A stretch of DNA of 64,000 nt from positions 124,001-188,000 of the forward strand of contig JBBPTG010000024.1 of assembly GCA_038093975.1 (NCBI GenBank), written 5' to 3'. Numbering within the stretch: position 1 is the stretch's first letter; every line of letters begins with the position of its first letter. The translations under genes were made by a program, and so were the position numbers. Source of the stretch: Chalciporus piperatus. Lineage: Eukaryota; Basidiomycota; Agaricomycetes; Boletales; Boletaceae. Shown here piece by piece: positions 24,966 through 37,470 of the stretch. Below the pieces are notes generated by a model. The model had not been told where the DNA came from. It searched no databases and saw only the letters and a list, made by a program, of their open reading frames with translations.

Positions 24966-25262
24966 GGGGGTGTAGATGAAGAAGAGGCGGGGGTATCGAC
25001 TGGCGCAGCGTCGCTGTCACTGGGGCTCAGGCTGTTCGACTCTCCAGTGCTATTATTATCGTAGTTGCGATGCGTGTGCCGAGATATTACCGCAAATAGA
25101 AACCCAGGCCGAGATGACTAATCCGGAAGAGAACAAGGTGGTTCCCGAGTGAAAGACTGCCAGTATAGTCCAGTCGGGCTGCAGCTGCAGATATCCGAGT
25201 CCGCTCTCACTGCAATCCGAGGCTATGAGACCAGCTCAGACTCGATTTTTATTATTCTGACA
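24966..25262. promoter_or_regulatory. Short divergent region between NIPA transporter and adenylate cyclase genes
   Basis: Only 297 bp separate the two start codons, so the two genes probably share promoter elements. No TATA box stands out on either strand. Confidence 0.5.
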
Positions 25263-28200
25263 ATGTCTCGCTCGGACGACCATTCAGAACCTATGGACGG
25301 CCCATTGGACGGCAGCGCTGACAGCCTCGACTACGAGGCGTTCAGGTTGCTCTCGACAGAAGGCCTCGTCGAAGCGCCACTTCCTATGCTTGATGTGTAT
25401 CCGGACGCGCTCTATGAAGCACCTCATCCATCCACCGGGAAACACCCCGACATCTCCCCTTGGTCGGAACCTGTGGGTTTTGTTCCACACTTAACACTCC
25501 TCCCCCCTGTTCTTGCAGCCGTCTATCCACGGCCCATGCTCTCTTCCCCATCCCAGTCATCCCAACCCGCAAAACGATCTCTCGGATTTGCGTACAAACC
25601 GTCCCTTCCTTTCCCCCGTCCATCTGGAACCTCCACCCCCTCCCTCAGGTCAAGACCGAGCGACTCCCAGTCGTTTATAAGTGACACATATGTCGCTTCC
25701 ATATCAGACACATCCACAATCACGGACACCCGCAAGGGAAAGGCATCCCTCAAGGTTCTTAGTGACATCATCATGAAAAAGCGCTCCCGCTCAAAGCTGG
25801 GGTCCGACATGAATGATAGCATGTCCACCCTCTCATCCATTCCATCCATTCCACCCATCCCCTCCCAACTGTCCGCAGACACCTATATGACCCCTTTCGG
25901 TCCGAGCACGGACACTCTTCCTCCACCCCTTCCAAAGAAAGACAAAGAAAAGGATGCAAAAGACAGATCTCGCAAGCGCACTCGGCTCAACAAACCTCCC
26001 CCTCCTCCTCCCAAGGATGATGAATTTCTCCCCATCGATACCGATTTTGCACATATACAAGATATCATCGATATCTCTCGGTCGGGGCAAATCGCCGGTG
26101 CATCGCCATCCAGTGGTTTCGACTCCAGCAGCGTCAGCTTATCTGGATTTACCCCACCATCCCCCTCCTCATCCATGTTCACAAATCCAAATCCATTCAC
26201 CCCCGTGTCCTCCCGAAGATTCCAATATGAAGAGCGTAAAGTTTCCCCAAAGACAGTAGTCGGGCCTCATGACCTCGATCCGGACGTCGAGGGTTCAACT
26301 GAGCGTGAATGGACCGCACCCGAAAGTTGGGCCGTTCAAAAGGAAGATGCCGACGCGCTTGCAGACGGTGCAAGCTCGAGTTCGGAGGAAAGCATCGTCG
26401 CTAGCACTTCCCGAACACCCGACGATTCCTCGACCTTCACCGATATCACAACCAAGAAACGGATGCGTCGCAAAACCCATCATACCCATAAACCAACATC
26501 GTCGGCCTCCTCAAATAAGTTTGTCCTTGTTCGAGTATACCGTGCCAACGGTTCATACCACGTCACACAAATACCGCCACATGCGACCGTTGCGGATTTA
26601 ACACCCTCACTCAATGCCAAGATATTGCGTGATCACGAGCGTGAGACCCACAAGTTGTATCTCAAGGAACGGGGAAGGGGTATGTGGACTTTCCTAACAC
26701 TTGGCGTTGCTTCATGTTCTTTCAGAACGAATGTTAGCGCCGACCGAACGACCCGCGGCAATCACACGTAGACGACTGGAACAAGCCGGATATGACCAAC
26801 TCGACAGCCTTGATTACCTGGCTGCTGAAGACATGACTTTCCTTCTCAAGTTTGTGTACAAAAGCCAACTCCTTGGTGCAGCGGTGTGTTCTGTAAAAGA
26901 CATTCCTAGCGCTGTATTGATTGTTGACCCATACAGACGGAGGATCTGAACATTGGCGACTTCGAGTATGTGGATCTCACGGGGCGTGGTCTACCCACCA
27001 TACCCATCATCTTTCACCAAAACGCGGCGTCGATCGTATACCTGAATCTCTCTCGAAACCCCATGGTTGAGATACCCCTCGATTTCATCCAGTCTTGCGT
27101 CACGTTACGCGAACTTCGTTTGTCCAGTATGGCGATGAAGAAAGTACCGCAAAGTGTTCGGCATTCGATAAGTCTGCATCGACTGGATCTGTCATGTAAC
27201 CGCATCGTGGACCTCGATGACTCCGGCCTCGATCGTATACCTGAACTGAGCATCCTAAAATTACAGAATAACCGCATGGAACAACTCCCCTGGTATTTCC
27301 CTCGGCTACAGATGCTCAAGACGCTGAACATATCCAACAACAAGTTCAGCCAATTCCCTTCCGTCATATGCCAGATGCCTCTACTCCGCGACCTCGATAT
27401 CTCGTTCAACATGATCACGGAGCTCCCAGAAGAAATTGGTCAATTAACCGCACTCGAGTTCCTTGTTTTCGTTGGAAACCAGGTATCCAGACTTCCTGAA
27501 CAGTGCGCAGAACTAGTCAACCTCCGGGTGCTCGATTGTCGACGGAATAACATAGCCGACGTCTCTATCGCGCATACGCTCCCACGACTTGAGACGCTCC
27601 TAGTGGATCACAACGTGGTGCATGCGCTCGACCTTTCTCATGGCTCACACAACACGGAAATCCTTGACGTCTCCTACAACGATATCACGCTCCTCAAACT
27701 CGTCCCCTCAGGTTCAACTCCCTTCGCTCTCACATCCCTCGATGTCTCGCATACCAAACTGTCCTCCTTTGACGACTTTGCCCTCTCCCATCTTTCCGCT
27801 CTTCAGCACCTTAAATTAGATCACAACCAATTCAAAGCTCTTCCCGAATCACTTGGGGAGCTGAGTCATCTCATCACGCTTTCCTGCTCTGACAACCAGC
27901 TCGACACGCTCCCCGAGTCCATTGGCTTATTACAGCGACTCGAAATGCTCGACGCGCATAACAACAGTCTCACAGAGCTCCCCGTTTCTCTCTGGAATTG
28001 CTCATCGCTGACCCTGATCAACGTGACATCCAACCTCCTAGTGACCTGGCGCGACCCACCAGATACCTCTTTCGACATTCCCTCTTCATCTGGCATATCC
28101 ATGGAGGTACCAGCCTCTCCACCAACATTGCGCTTGAATTATCAACTTTCACGGAGACCTTCAAATGCAACTATACATTCCGCACCTACCCGACCTTCTC

Positions 28201-31011
28201 CCCCACTGGCATATTCTCTCGAGAAGCTTTACGTGGGCGAGAACCGACTCACAGACGACTCCCTCCCACCATTCGTCATCCTCAAAGAACTTCGCGTCCT
28301 CAACCTCTCGTTCAACGAGATCCAAGAACTCCCCTCCAGTTTCCTCCGCAACCTCACGAAACTCCAAGAACTCTATTTGAGTGGCAATCATCTGACGAGT
28401 ATACCGACCGAGGATTTACCGAGGTTGACGAAACTTAGCGTCTTGTTCCTGAATGGGAATAAGCTACAGACGCTTCCGCAGGAGCTGGGGAAGGTGCAGA
28501 GTTTGACGGTGCTCGATGTTGGGAGTAACATGTTGAGGTATAACATCAACAATTGGGAATTTGATTGGAATTGGTGAGCTTTCCTTCCCCCCTTTTCGTG
28601 CAAACGCGGTGCGTGGAATGGCCAGCTGACGATTGGATTTTAGGAATTTCAATCAAAACCTCAAGTACCTCAACTTGTCTGGAAACAAGAGACTCGAGAT
28701 CAAGCCTGACCGTCCCGTCGCACGGAATTCCCAAGAGGGTTCAGAGAAAAGTCGCGGTCTCCTCGCCGACTTCTCCGAGTTGACCTCCTTGCGTGTCCTG
28801 GGCCTCATGGACGTCACGACCACCTTCCTGCCCAACATACCCGAGGAAACCGAAGACCGACGAGTCCGCACCTCACTCTCCGAAGTGAATCGGATGTCGT
28901 ACGGAATCGCAGATAACCTCGGGAGCTCGGGGTACCTCACCATGTTCGATCTCGTCCAGCCAGAGTTTCGGGGACATCAGGACGAAGCCGTCTTTGCCAT
29001 GTTTGGCCGCGCGGAGGCTCCTCAGAGCAACAACTATCTGTCCAAATATCTCCACGATCACTTTTTGTCGCAGTTTAGTTCGCATCTAGGGCAGATTGAT
29101 CAGGCGAGAGGGGAGACTGTCAATGATGCCCTCCGTCGGACGTTCTTGAGACTGAACAAGGAGGTTCACGATGCGTTGTATTCGGGAAGCACTTCGACGA
29201 GGAAGATGTCCCAGGTCAGCACGTCGACGGCGGGAGCGAAATCGTTCGACGGTTCGTACATCCGTGCAGGCGCTTCTGCTATTGTTCTCTATTTCGTCGG
29301 GAAGATGTTGCACGTGGCAAACGTGGGACACTCTCTTGCAGTGGTCTCGAGACAGGGTTCTGCACATCTCATCTCGAGGAAGCATGATCCCTTTGATCGC
29401 AAGGAAGCAGAGCGCATCCGGATGGCTGAGGGGTGGATTTCTCCCAAAGGTCTCGTCCACGAGGAGATCGGCACGTCACGATCGTTTGGGTTCTTTTACC
29501 ACTTCCCGGTGGTGAACGCCCGTCCTGACATCATCCATCACCAGCTGGAAGAGCAGGACGAGTTCGTGATCATCGGAAACCGAGGGCTTTGGGATTATAT
29601 CTCGTACCAGACCGCGGTGGACATCGCACGGTCGGAGATAGCGGACCCGATGATTGCGGCTCAGAAGCTCAGGGATTTTGCGGTCAGCTATGGGTCTGAC
29701 GGGAGTACGATGATCATGGTCATCTGTGTTGCGGATCTTTTCCGCCCCAAGAAACCGCCCACGGCTGACTCTTCGCTCGACCCGGATGCGTATAGCTCGT
29801 TGAAGAAACGAGGGGTCAAGAAGGCGGATATTGCAGACCGGACGATCGCACGACTGGTGGACGAGGTGTCTCCGCCGACGGGTCACCTGTGTCTCGTCTT
29901 CACCGACATCCGAAACTCGACGCAGCTGTGGGAAGCGAATCCGGGTATGACGTACGCGATGCGTCTGCATAATAACCTGCTTCGTCGACACTTGCGTATA
30001 TGCGGTGGGTATGTTGTCAAGACCGAGGGTGATGCGTTTATGTGTTCTTTCCCGACGACGTTGGCGGCGCTGTGGTGGGCGGTGACTGTACAGGTTGAGT
30101 TGCTCCACCAGCCTTGGCCTTTGGAGATTCTTGAGTGCGAGGAGGGCAAGGAGGTTTGGGACTCGCAGGGGAACCTGATCGCACGAGGTCTTTCCGTGCG
30201 CATGGGTATGCATTGTGGTACCCCCGTCTGCGAGCCTGATCCGATCACGAACCGGATGGACTACTTTGGTCCGATGGTCATTCGTGCCGCGCGTATCTGT
30301 GGGAGCGCTGCTGGTGGGCAGATCATGTGCAGCGCTGACGTCGTTCGGGAGATCAACGCAAGCGTCACGAAGACGGGTCCTGACACGGAGTACTCGGATT
30401 TCCAACCACCCCAGGCGATCGACGCGATCAAACGGTTGAACATCAAAGTGATACCCATTGGGGAGCTCAAGCTCAAGGGGTTGGAAATCCCGGAGATGGT
30501 GTCGCTCATCTATCCGGGCTCGGTCGCGGGACGGCAGGATCTGGATCTGAGTGGGGGATCGGCGGTGAGTGGGTCGGCTGTGGGAGCAGCGTCTGCCAAG
30601 GTGCAGTGGAGTGTTGCTCAGGTGAGGGAGTTGGCGGTGTTGTGTTTGAGGTTTGAGGCGCTGGCGAGTGGACGGGTTTTCAGGGAGAGCGTGCCGTCTC
30701 AGTCGCAGCCTCAGCCTCAACCTCTTCCTCCACCCCAATCGCCCTCGGGGGAGCATGAGCTGGAGGAGGAGGAGGAGCGGCACGAGCCAGGGTATATGTA
30801 TGGTGACCCCGATCAGCTGCTCCCGCCGATGCACGAGAAGATGAACGAACTGGAGATTGTGATGCTTCTCGATTCGCTACTGACGCGACTCGAGAACGCG
30901 GCTTCGGCGCTTGCGATGCAGGCTCTTGTTGATCGGGTAGGGGCACTCCAGATGCGGGGGGGACTCGACGAATGGACGCTTGGGTTGCTTTCGTCTTTGG
31001 TACGAAGTTGA
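25263..31011 (+). CDS. CYR1: Fungal adenylate cyclase
   Basis: This enzyme makes cAMP from ATP and feeds protein kinase A; in fungi it is membrane-peripheral and controlled by Ras, G-alpha and CAP. Exons 25263-26679, 26726-26883, 26937-28573 and 28644-31011 give about 1859 residues. The order is a Ser/Pro-rich N-terminus, then a Ras-association domain (about 417-520, FVLVRVYRANGSYHV). A long leucine-rich repeat array follows (about 540-1120), then a PP2C-like domain (about 1156-1430, YGIADNLGSSGYLTMFD and YGSDGSTMIMVI). The class III cyclase domain is at about 1483-1690. The metal-binding aspartates are visible in LVFTDIRNST and KTEGDAFMCSF. It is shorter at the N-terminus than several basidiomycete homologues. 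A possible 42-nt in-frame intron at about 25474-25516 ends in TTCTTGCAG. Confidence 0.95.
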
Positions 31012-32262
31012 CATATATTATTCCTTTTTTTTTCTTTCTTTCTTTCCCATTCCTTGTTTGATGAGATGCTTACGTTCATAAGCTTTGTTCGCTCTGTTGT
31101 GTGAGTTTTGTGTTCTGATTCCTTTTTTTTTCCACTGTGCTACAATGAATTGAGTTGTAACTACAAAGCTTTGGGGCGGTTCGTCTACTTGTGTGTTGTA
31201 CATACATTCATTCTATACCATCACCATCACCATCACCCCGAGCTTTCGCTTCCCGTCCTTTCTCTCTTCTCTTAGAGGCGTTCCCGATGTTTTTTTTTTC
31301 GAGTTTGACGTGTTCGAGTTTCTGTAGTAATTGTCAGAAAGGAGGTGCGGCTACAACAAAATTATCGTGATGACCACACTCCCTCTGCAGGACGTTCGTT
31401 GTCGGCGCGTCCTTCCACGGTCAGCTGAGAATAGTAGCTAAGTGCGTCGTGCATCGAGTAGTGAGGTCCTCCGGGACATTCCGCAGAGACTCGTCGTGGG
31501 CCACGTAGTCCTCCCTCCTTCGTTCAGCGTTAGTGTCTGTGTCAACAAGAATAGAGGACGTCACCGTTAGAACCAGCTTTCGTAACGTCTTGAAGATGAC
31601 CGTAACGCCAACGCCGTCAGTTGAAGACACTGCCTGATACGTCCACAATCACCAAGTTGTTCATGATCATAAAGAGAGCGTCGTATTTAGTGGATCCAAA
31701 GTGACGAACATGCTATCGAACTCAAAGGAACGTGCTCTCGTGTCGATCATCGTCTTCAGCAAGGTTGGACGACGTATATCTTTGTCTATGACGATATTGC
31801 TGAAACCAAGGAGTCAGGAGGCAACATTGTCAACATCCTCATCCGAAACATACGGGGACGATAGCCCGTGCGTGCACGGGAGTGAGGTCTGAAGCCTTAA
31901 GTTGTAAGAGCAAAGTCCTGAGTAGATCATGATGTTGTAAGAAGATGTCGATTCGTCGAGTTTCAAGGACGTTAACCAAAGAGACTGAAGTGCTACGCAG
32001 CCTCAGAGGTCAAATGCTTACTAACTCAAACGTTACCTATGCACTGAACTTCAGTTCATCACGCACGGTTTAAGACAACATCAATGAGAAGCTACAATAA
32101 AGGACGCGACAATGCCTGCAAACACCTACTCGACATCGCCGCTCGAAGGACGCGAGCGTGTCCGACAGAAGCAAACAAAGCGAGACAGCTCGCCAAGCCC
32201 TAGACATCAAGGTCATTAAATACAAATATATAAGGATGAGATGGAAGAAAGAGACAAACATA
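31012..32262. other. Intergenic stretch including the adenylate cyclase 3' end
   Basis: T-rich sequence follows the stop codon, and a short CCATCA microsatellite lies at about 31218-31237. I see no supported gene in the remainder. Confidence 0.5.
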
Positions 32263-33062
32263 CTAGTCAAAGGCTGGGTAGAGGTTGGCATTGGGGAACT
32301 TGGCCTTAATGATGGGCCAGAGCCAGAACATAGGTGTGGCATAGGTAATATCTGATAACTCTGTCTTGCCAGACCCACCAGTAAGGAGGCCACCAAATTC
32401 GCCAGTGCTGGAGGCGATCATTGACCCGGAGTCTCCGACTGTGGAGAATGGGCCTGATGTATTGTTGTATGGGAGAATTGCCCATTTGATTGAGTCCCGG
32501 TGAGTCTGGTTGGTGAAGTACTCACGCACACAGGAAAAGAATCCAGTGGCACGACCAATCATGGTGTGAGTGGTAAGGCCACACTTGATGACATAGAGGC
32601 ACTTTTCACCCTCATGGTCCTTTGTGTCGGGATGATGCCTGTGATCCTTGGCAAGAATGTCCCTGAGCTGGAGGAGGCATTCAGCTGGGTACTTGAAGCC
32701 AGACTGCATGTCCGTGTGAGGATACATTTTGTTTATGAACTTGGCAGGCTCAATCCCCGTCCCTGAATATAAACAGTTAGATTAGATTCCTTTTGTGAAA
32801 AAGATCAGCACACACCTAAGTCAATAACATTCCCCTTAAAGTTGGGCAAAAACTTGTCCTTATTGAGCTTGACAACACAAATGTCCTTGGTGAAGCTATG
32901 TGGAGCAGTACCAACCATGATAGCAGGTGACCAGACAATGTGACCAATCACACACCTGGTTGGTTTACTGAAATCATTTTTTGTCTGCTTGTAAAGCTCC
33001 TGAAGTGTGTTGATTGCATTGGTCATCTTCTCCAGCAGCTCCCGACTCCACGAGCTCAGCAT
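32263..33062 (-). pseudogene. Trypsin-like (PA-clan) protein remnant lacking its N-terminal half
   Basis: Two exons, 33062-32816 and 32762-32263, join in frame as GNVIDLG-TGIEPAKF. The serine motif FSTVGDSGSMIAS is present, followed by GGLLTGGSGKTELSDITYATP. A candidate charge-relay Asp is in FTKDICVVKL. From memory of this large basidiomycete family, full-length members carry an upstream part with the catalytic His (a CRHV-type block). Nothing like it is visible upstream here, where the frame opens at an acceptor-like CAACAG and the first ATG comes mid-domain. I therefore read it as a 5'-truncated copy. Members of this family are not proven proteases. A short intact protein of about 248 residues is the alternative. 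Confidence 0.6.
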
Positions 33063-33767
33063 CACCAACTGTTGACACTATCTCTTACTCGATAGCAGGT
33101 TGCTCAGAACACAGCGGGCACTATGTCACAGAAAACATCATGGTCGATACCACAAGACCAGTCGAGTAGATGGAGTGGGTGCATCAGCCATCGGGATGTT
33201 GCTTCGTCTGGAGACGTTGAGTATGGTCAGTTGAGTGTCTTTCCTTCGAGCTTTTTTTGTCTAGTCGTCGTGGAGGCATCACTGACGCTTGTGTGATGTG
33301 GTTCTTGCAGAGAGCATGAAAAAGTTTATACTCTATGGCGGTCTCAATCCAGAACATATGATTCAAGTCCTCCATATAGGTATCCGAGATGATTCCGTAC
33401 CAGAGACGTTTGCCAGCACTCATGTGAACAGGGATGGTGTCCCATTCCCACAGTTCATCAAGACGTCCCCCTTTCGTGAGTAGGAACGCGCAACGTCGTC
33501 GTAACCAATGCCATGTTGAGCCAACTTGCTTTACATTGCACAGAGCACATGGTCAGAGCTTTCACATTTTGATTTGGTGCATCTCCGTGTCCGGGATAAC
33601 GGAGCCTTCGTACGTGGAACGCGTACGAGTGCGGTATGATGAAGTGGGTCATCACTCAGCTTGTATGTGGTTGTGTCACAAATGGTATTTCGGACGGCGC
33701 ACTGTCGACAAGGTATTGCAGCAATTCTCTGTCCTATCTTTGAGAACCTTGTCAAGAAACTATTCGG
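33063..33767. other. Intergenic stretch with an unrecognised coding-like fragment
   Basis: On the minus strand, about 33482-33280 reads DELWEWDTIPVHMSAGKRLW and then a segment rich in aromatic and acidic residues (MEDLNHMFWIETAIEYKLFH). Composition resembles real protein, but I do not recognise the family and find no intact gene around it. It could be a gene relic. Confidence 0.35.
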
Positions 33768-36747
33768 TCACCGGTGCAACTGAGGCAACACCACCTCCAC
33801 CAATTCTTCCCTCGTAAACTCCACAATCTCCTCTGCAGATGGGCGCTCGCATCGTTTCCCAGTCACATACCCATACCCTTTGACTTCGACCTCAACAGTC
33901 ACCCAACACCTCTTCATAAACTCCCATCGACGATCTGTGATCAGCGCCGATGTCGATGACTCTGATCTTGGGCGAGTGGGTGTCTCCCCTCGAGCGAGCG
34001 CCAGGATAACGTGGACGTCGTCTGTGTAGTAGTGGTAGGGTATGTGTCCCGTCAAAACCTGGAGCATAATACTCCCAAAGGAGTACACATCGCTCTTTGT
34101 AGTCGGAGTCCAAGCCTTCATCCCATTCCCATCCCCCCCTCTCGCTTCGCTAGCTGGGGCGATAGGCAGCACGGGTCCTCCATGGACGCTCAACCGCTCA
34201 GGAGCAGCCCACCGTAATGTCCCTCCTCCTTGAGAAGATGTAACAAATATACTCCTGTCAGCGCCCTCCAATTCTGTTAGCAACGTAGACAGCCCAAAGT
34301 CAGTTATGCATGCTCTTCCATTGGCATGCACGAGTACATTTCCCTGTGGTTGACATTCTGTAATGAGCAAGTAACTTTGGAGCGAGGTAGAAGATACGAG
34401 GAGACCGTACATACGCCTGATAGGTCGCCGTGGACGATGGACTTGGAGTGTACTTTCAGTCAAGAAGAACATCCAAGCATGAGCTTCAGGAATTCGCTGC
34501 GGTCATGGATATAAGCTTACAATAATTCAATCCCGCTGCAATGTCCCCGAGCTATTTGAGCCTCGCAAGTCAGACATGACCTTGAGAGCAATACACGCCG
34601 AAAAAGAGAAATTCGTACCAGAACAAGCCTCTCACCAGGCGTTAATTTCTCGTGTTGATGTTTCAGATAACGCGTGAGTGCTCCGTTCTCGACCCATGGA
34701 CACACCAATGCAGGAAGCCGTCCGACATGCGTCGTTGTCCCGAATAGAGGTAAGATGTTGGCATGATCAAGTTCGAGCCACACTTTGATCTCTCGACGGA
34801 GTCGCTAGATAGTCATCATCATCATGATTTTGATTGTGCACCGGATGAAAGAGACTCGGCAATGTCATACCTTCTTTTTGTGGGAGAGGTCGTCCCCCTC
34901 AATCAGGTATGTCTTGATTACCTTGATTGCGACCTTACCCGGTCATTCGTCTCTGACGCAACGAGAGATGAATCTCGATCATACCTTGGTTAAATTTTCG
35001 CGAATGCGAAGGGTGCCTACATATATATTGGCATGTCCACCATATGCTATGGGTTGCTCGCTTAGTCGCGTGATATAGTCGGTAAGATCGTTAGGGAAGC
35101 AAGATCGACTTTGAGACTGGCTGAGGATGTGAGAGGATTTTATTTCCAAATGGAACGCGCACATATCGGCAAGGTTCCATGAAGGCTGCCAAGGCTCTCG
35201 GTATGCGGGAGGAATGCCGGAGTTACTATTGCTGGAGCTCAGGCTGTCGAACTACGATGGAATTGAGTGAATATTTTGCTACTGAGAGGATAAAGAGTGA
35301 TAATGTTACCTTGTGTACATTCCCTGATTCCGATGCGCTTGTTTGAGTTTCTGTATCGTTAACACTCTCCCACTGGCGAGGATCCTCGAACGGGTCCGAG
35401 TCGGCCGATTTGAAGGATGCTGTGTCCTGCGTACTGAAGTTGAGCTTTACCAAAGCCGAGCTTAAGATGATGAAGATTGACTTACAGCATCGGAATCTTC
35501 CTCGAGAAAAACGGACGGATTATCAGGCTGATGTCCTCTACAGGCACGGACTTGGAAAGTGCTCCACATTAGTGATGATGCAGCCCCCACTCCTTCGGAA
35601 TCATAGACCCCATTCATGGGATCGGTCTGCGAGGACAGGGCGGTTTGCATGTGTTGCGTTGCGGAAGGATAGGCTTCTATTGGTTCATGAACCTATGTGA
35701 CGTTGAATAGAAGTTGAGGAGGCACCGTCGCTCCAACTCACATCTGGCTTCTTCAAGCAAATTCGTGAAAATGAAGTGTTGAGTGGACACGGGCATGCCA
35801 CTTACTGCATTTCTCGATGGAGTGACAGCTGTGAGCAATGGTGAGAGCAATGGTTCAATGTTCCAAACAAGACAGTTTTGGTCCTGTCCTCCGCTGACGA
35901 CATGCCTGCAATCTGAGGAGATGGCCAGAGAAATGACCTTGGCGCCATGCTGGAGGGTTGGCCCGATTTGTTGTTGAGTTGTGGGATCCCAGATGCGGAC
36001 CGTGCAATCCTGGGAGGCAGTGGCAAGCCAGCTCCCATTCTCTGAGATCGCAAGGGAGAAAACGTCGTCGTGACATCGCCATTGGGTCAGCAACGAACCG
36101 GTGGATGGATCGATAGATTTAATGAAGCCATCGCTGCAGGACACGAAAATTCGTTGGTCATCGCTTGACCATACGAGTGAATGCGGAGAGCCAACGTAGA
36201 TTTGTGGGACGGTGAGTTGGCCAGTTTGAGAGTTCGAGATGCGGACGTGAGCACCACCGCAGCTGGCGATGGTTTTGCCATCACTGCTGAACTTGACGGA
36301 TAATACGTGGAAGGTGTGCCCTTTGAATGGCCCTCCAGTTCGTTTGCCTGTCTTTGGGTCCCAGATGATCACCGTTTTGTCCTCGCCCCCACTTGCTAAC
36401 CGCCCTGAATCAGGAGCGAACGCGAGAGAACGGACCCAACCAGCGTGGCCCTCCACAGAGTCGATTATTCTTTCCTGAGTTGTTGTGTCCCATATTGCAA
36501 ACTTTCCTGACTGGCCCCCGCTTGCGATGTATCTCCCATCTCTCGACGTATCCATCGTTTGGACGCAGTGGCCTGTCTTGATCACTTTCCCCACTGCGCT
36601 CCCGTCATCGATACTCCACGTTCTTATGCTACCGTCCCAGGAGCCGCTGATGACCTGATTTCTGCTTGGAATGAACGCAACCGACTTTACTGGCTTCGTA
36701 TGTCCTCGCAGTACTGTCTTCGCTGATGGACCAGTGTTTTGTGACAT
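33768..36747 (-). CDS. WD40 propeller fused to tyrosine-kinase-like (TKL) protein kinase
   Basis: Nine exons keep phase throughout: 36747-35806, 35692-35486, 35444-35310, 35251-34985, 34933-34871, 34804-34619, 34551-34521, 34452-34415 and 34343-33768, giving about 814 residues. Residues of about 15-314 form seven WD40 repeats (VLRGHTKPVKSVAFI through VSGGQDQNCLVWNIEP). A linker of about 170 residues follows. The kinase has a Gly-rich loop (YGGHANIYVG), VAIK lysine, LRREIKVW helix-C Glu, catalytic loop IVHGDLSGGN, ITDFGLS, WAAPERL and YSFG. The TKL type is abundant in Agaricomycetes. The fusion rests on a 113-nt intron (35805-35693) with a strong GTAAGT donor. Without it the WD40 frame stops at 35677 and a separate kinase could start at ATG 35650, only 26 bp on. 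Ligands and targets are unknown. Confidence 0.72.
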
Positions 36748-37470
36748 ACTTTGAGGCCTCGGCGGTTTTCGATGTAACAATCGGCTTTAGGGAGACAAGG
36801 CCAAAAGATATCTAAGGTAGATTTTGGTTCGTGACCTCTCGTGCCCTTCCCAACTTATCCACAGCCTCGGACGCTTCCGCTGCTTCACGTATATGTCGGG
36901 TGCCAATCTCATGGTATGTATTCCAGCATTCCAAACAAAGCAACTGCAGCTCTCGAACAGCTGACCATCTGGCAGAACGCGAATGACCAGGACGTGGTAA
37001 GTCTGCGAAGCTTCGAAGCACACAAAGTCACCCTGACTGGCAGAAACTTGAACTGTGGGTAGCGTCGGCACGCGCGGGTCCGCTCCACCGTACCATCATC
37101 TGATCAGATAGTCCTGCAGGTGGAATCGCTCTCGGTTAGAAGGCAGTTCATGGGCCAATTCTCCACAGAGTAAAAGCGATAATTATCCGCTCACGTTAGA
37201 CTCATGGGCTCCCCAACATGAGTTAACAACAGGATATGCTGGGATCATGTATGTCCCGGGAATCTAGAAGGTGTCAAATCGATGATGCCAACGATCCAGT
37301 CGTCGCAATTTGCACTCAAAGATAGTGGGAGTGGGGAAGCCTTAGGACCACCCGCTCAGCTCTAACCAGATTCAGTCTTCCCACACGCAGAAAACGCAAT
37401 AGCTCGATTAAAAAAATTGGCAATAGTACAACAAAACGTCAATTCAACTTGGGGCTTTTCATCCATTCGC
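36748..37470. other. Intergenic stretch with a coding-like fragment of unknown identity
   Basis: At 37071-36787 on the minus strand an open frame reads VSASQGDFVCFEASQTYHVL and then VIRVLPDGQLFE. It lies directly upstream of the WD40-kinase gene in the same orientation. I do not recognise it and see no splice that would join it to the neighbour convincingly. Confidence 0.35.

Noticed and set aside
25471..25516. A 46-nt intron (GTGGGT..TTGCAG) in adenylate cyclase exon 1
   Set aside because: Splicing it would shift the frame and lose the downstream protein; reading through, or a 42-nt in-frame version, fits better.
29476..30834. A 452-codon open frame on the minus strand
   Set aside because: It lies wholly antisense to the adenylate cyclase catalytic region, and the plus-strand frame explains the codon pattern; the antisense product is Arg/His-rich with no motif.
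31218..31237. CCATCA microsatellite as a possible coding His/Thr tract
   Set aside because: It lies downstream of the adenylate cyclase stop codon in a T-rich non-coding region.
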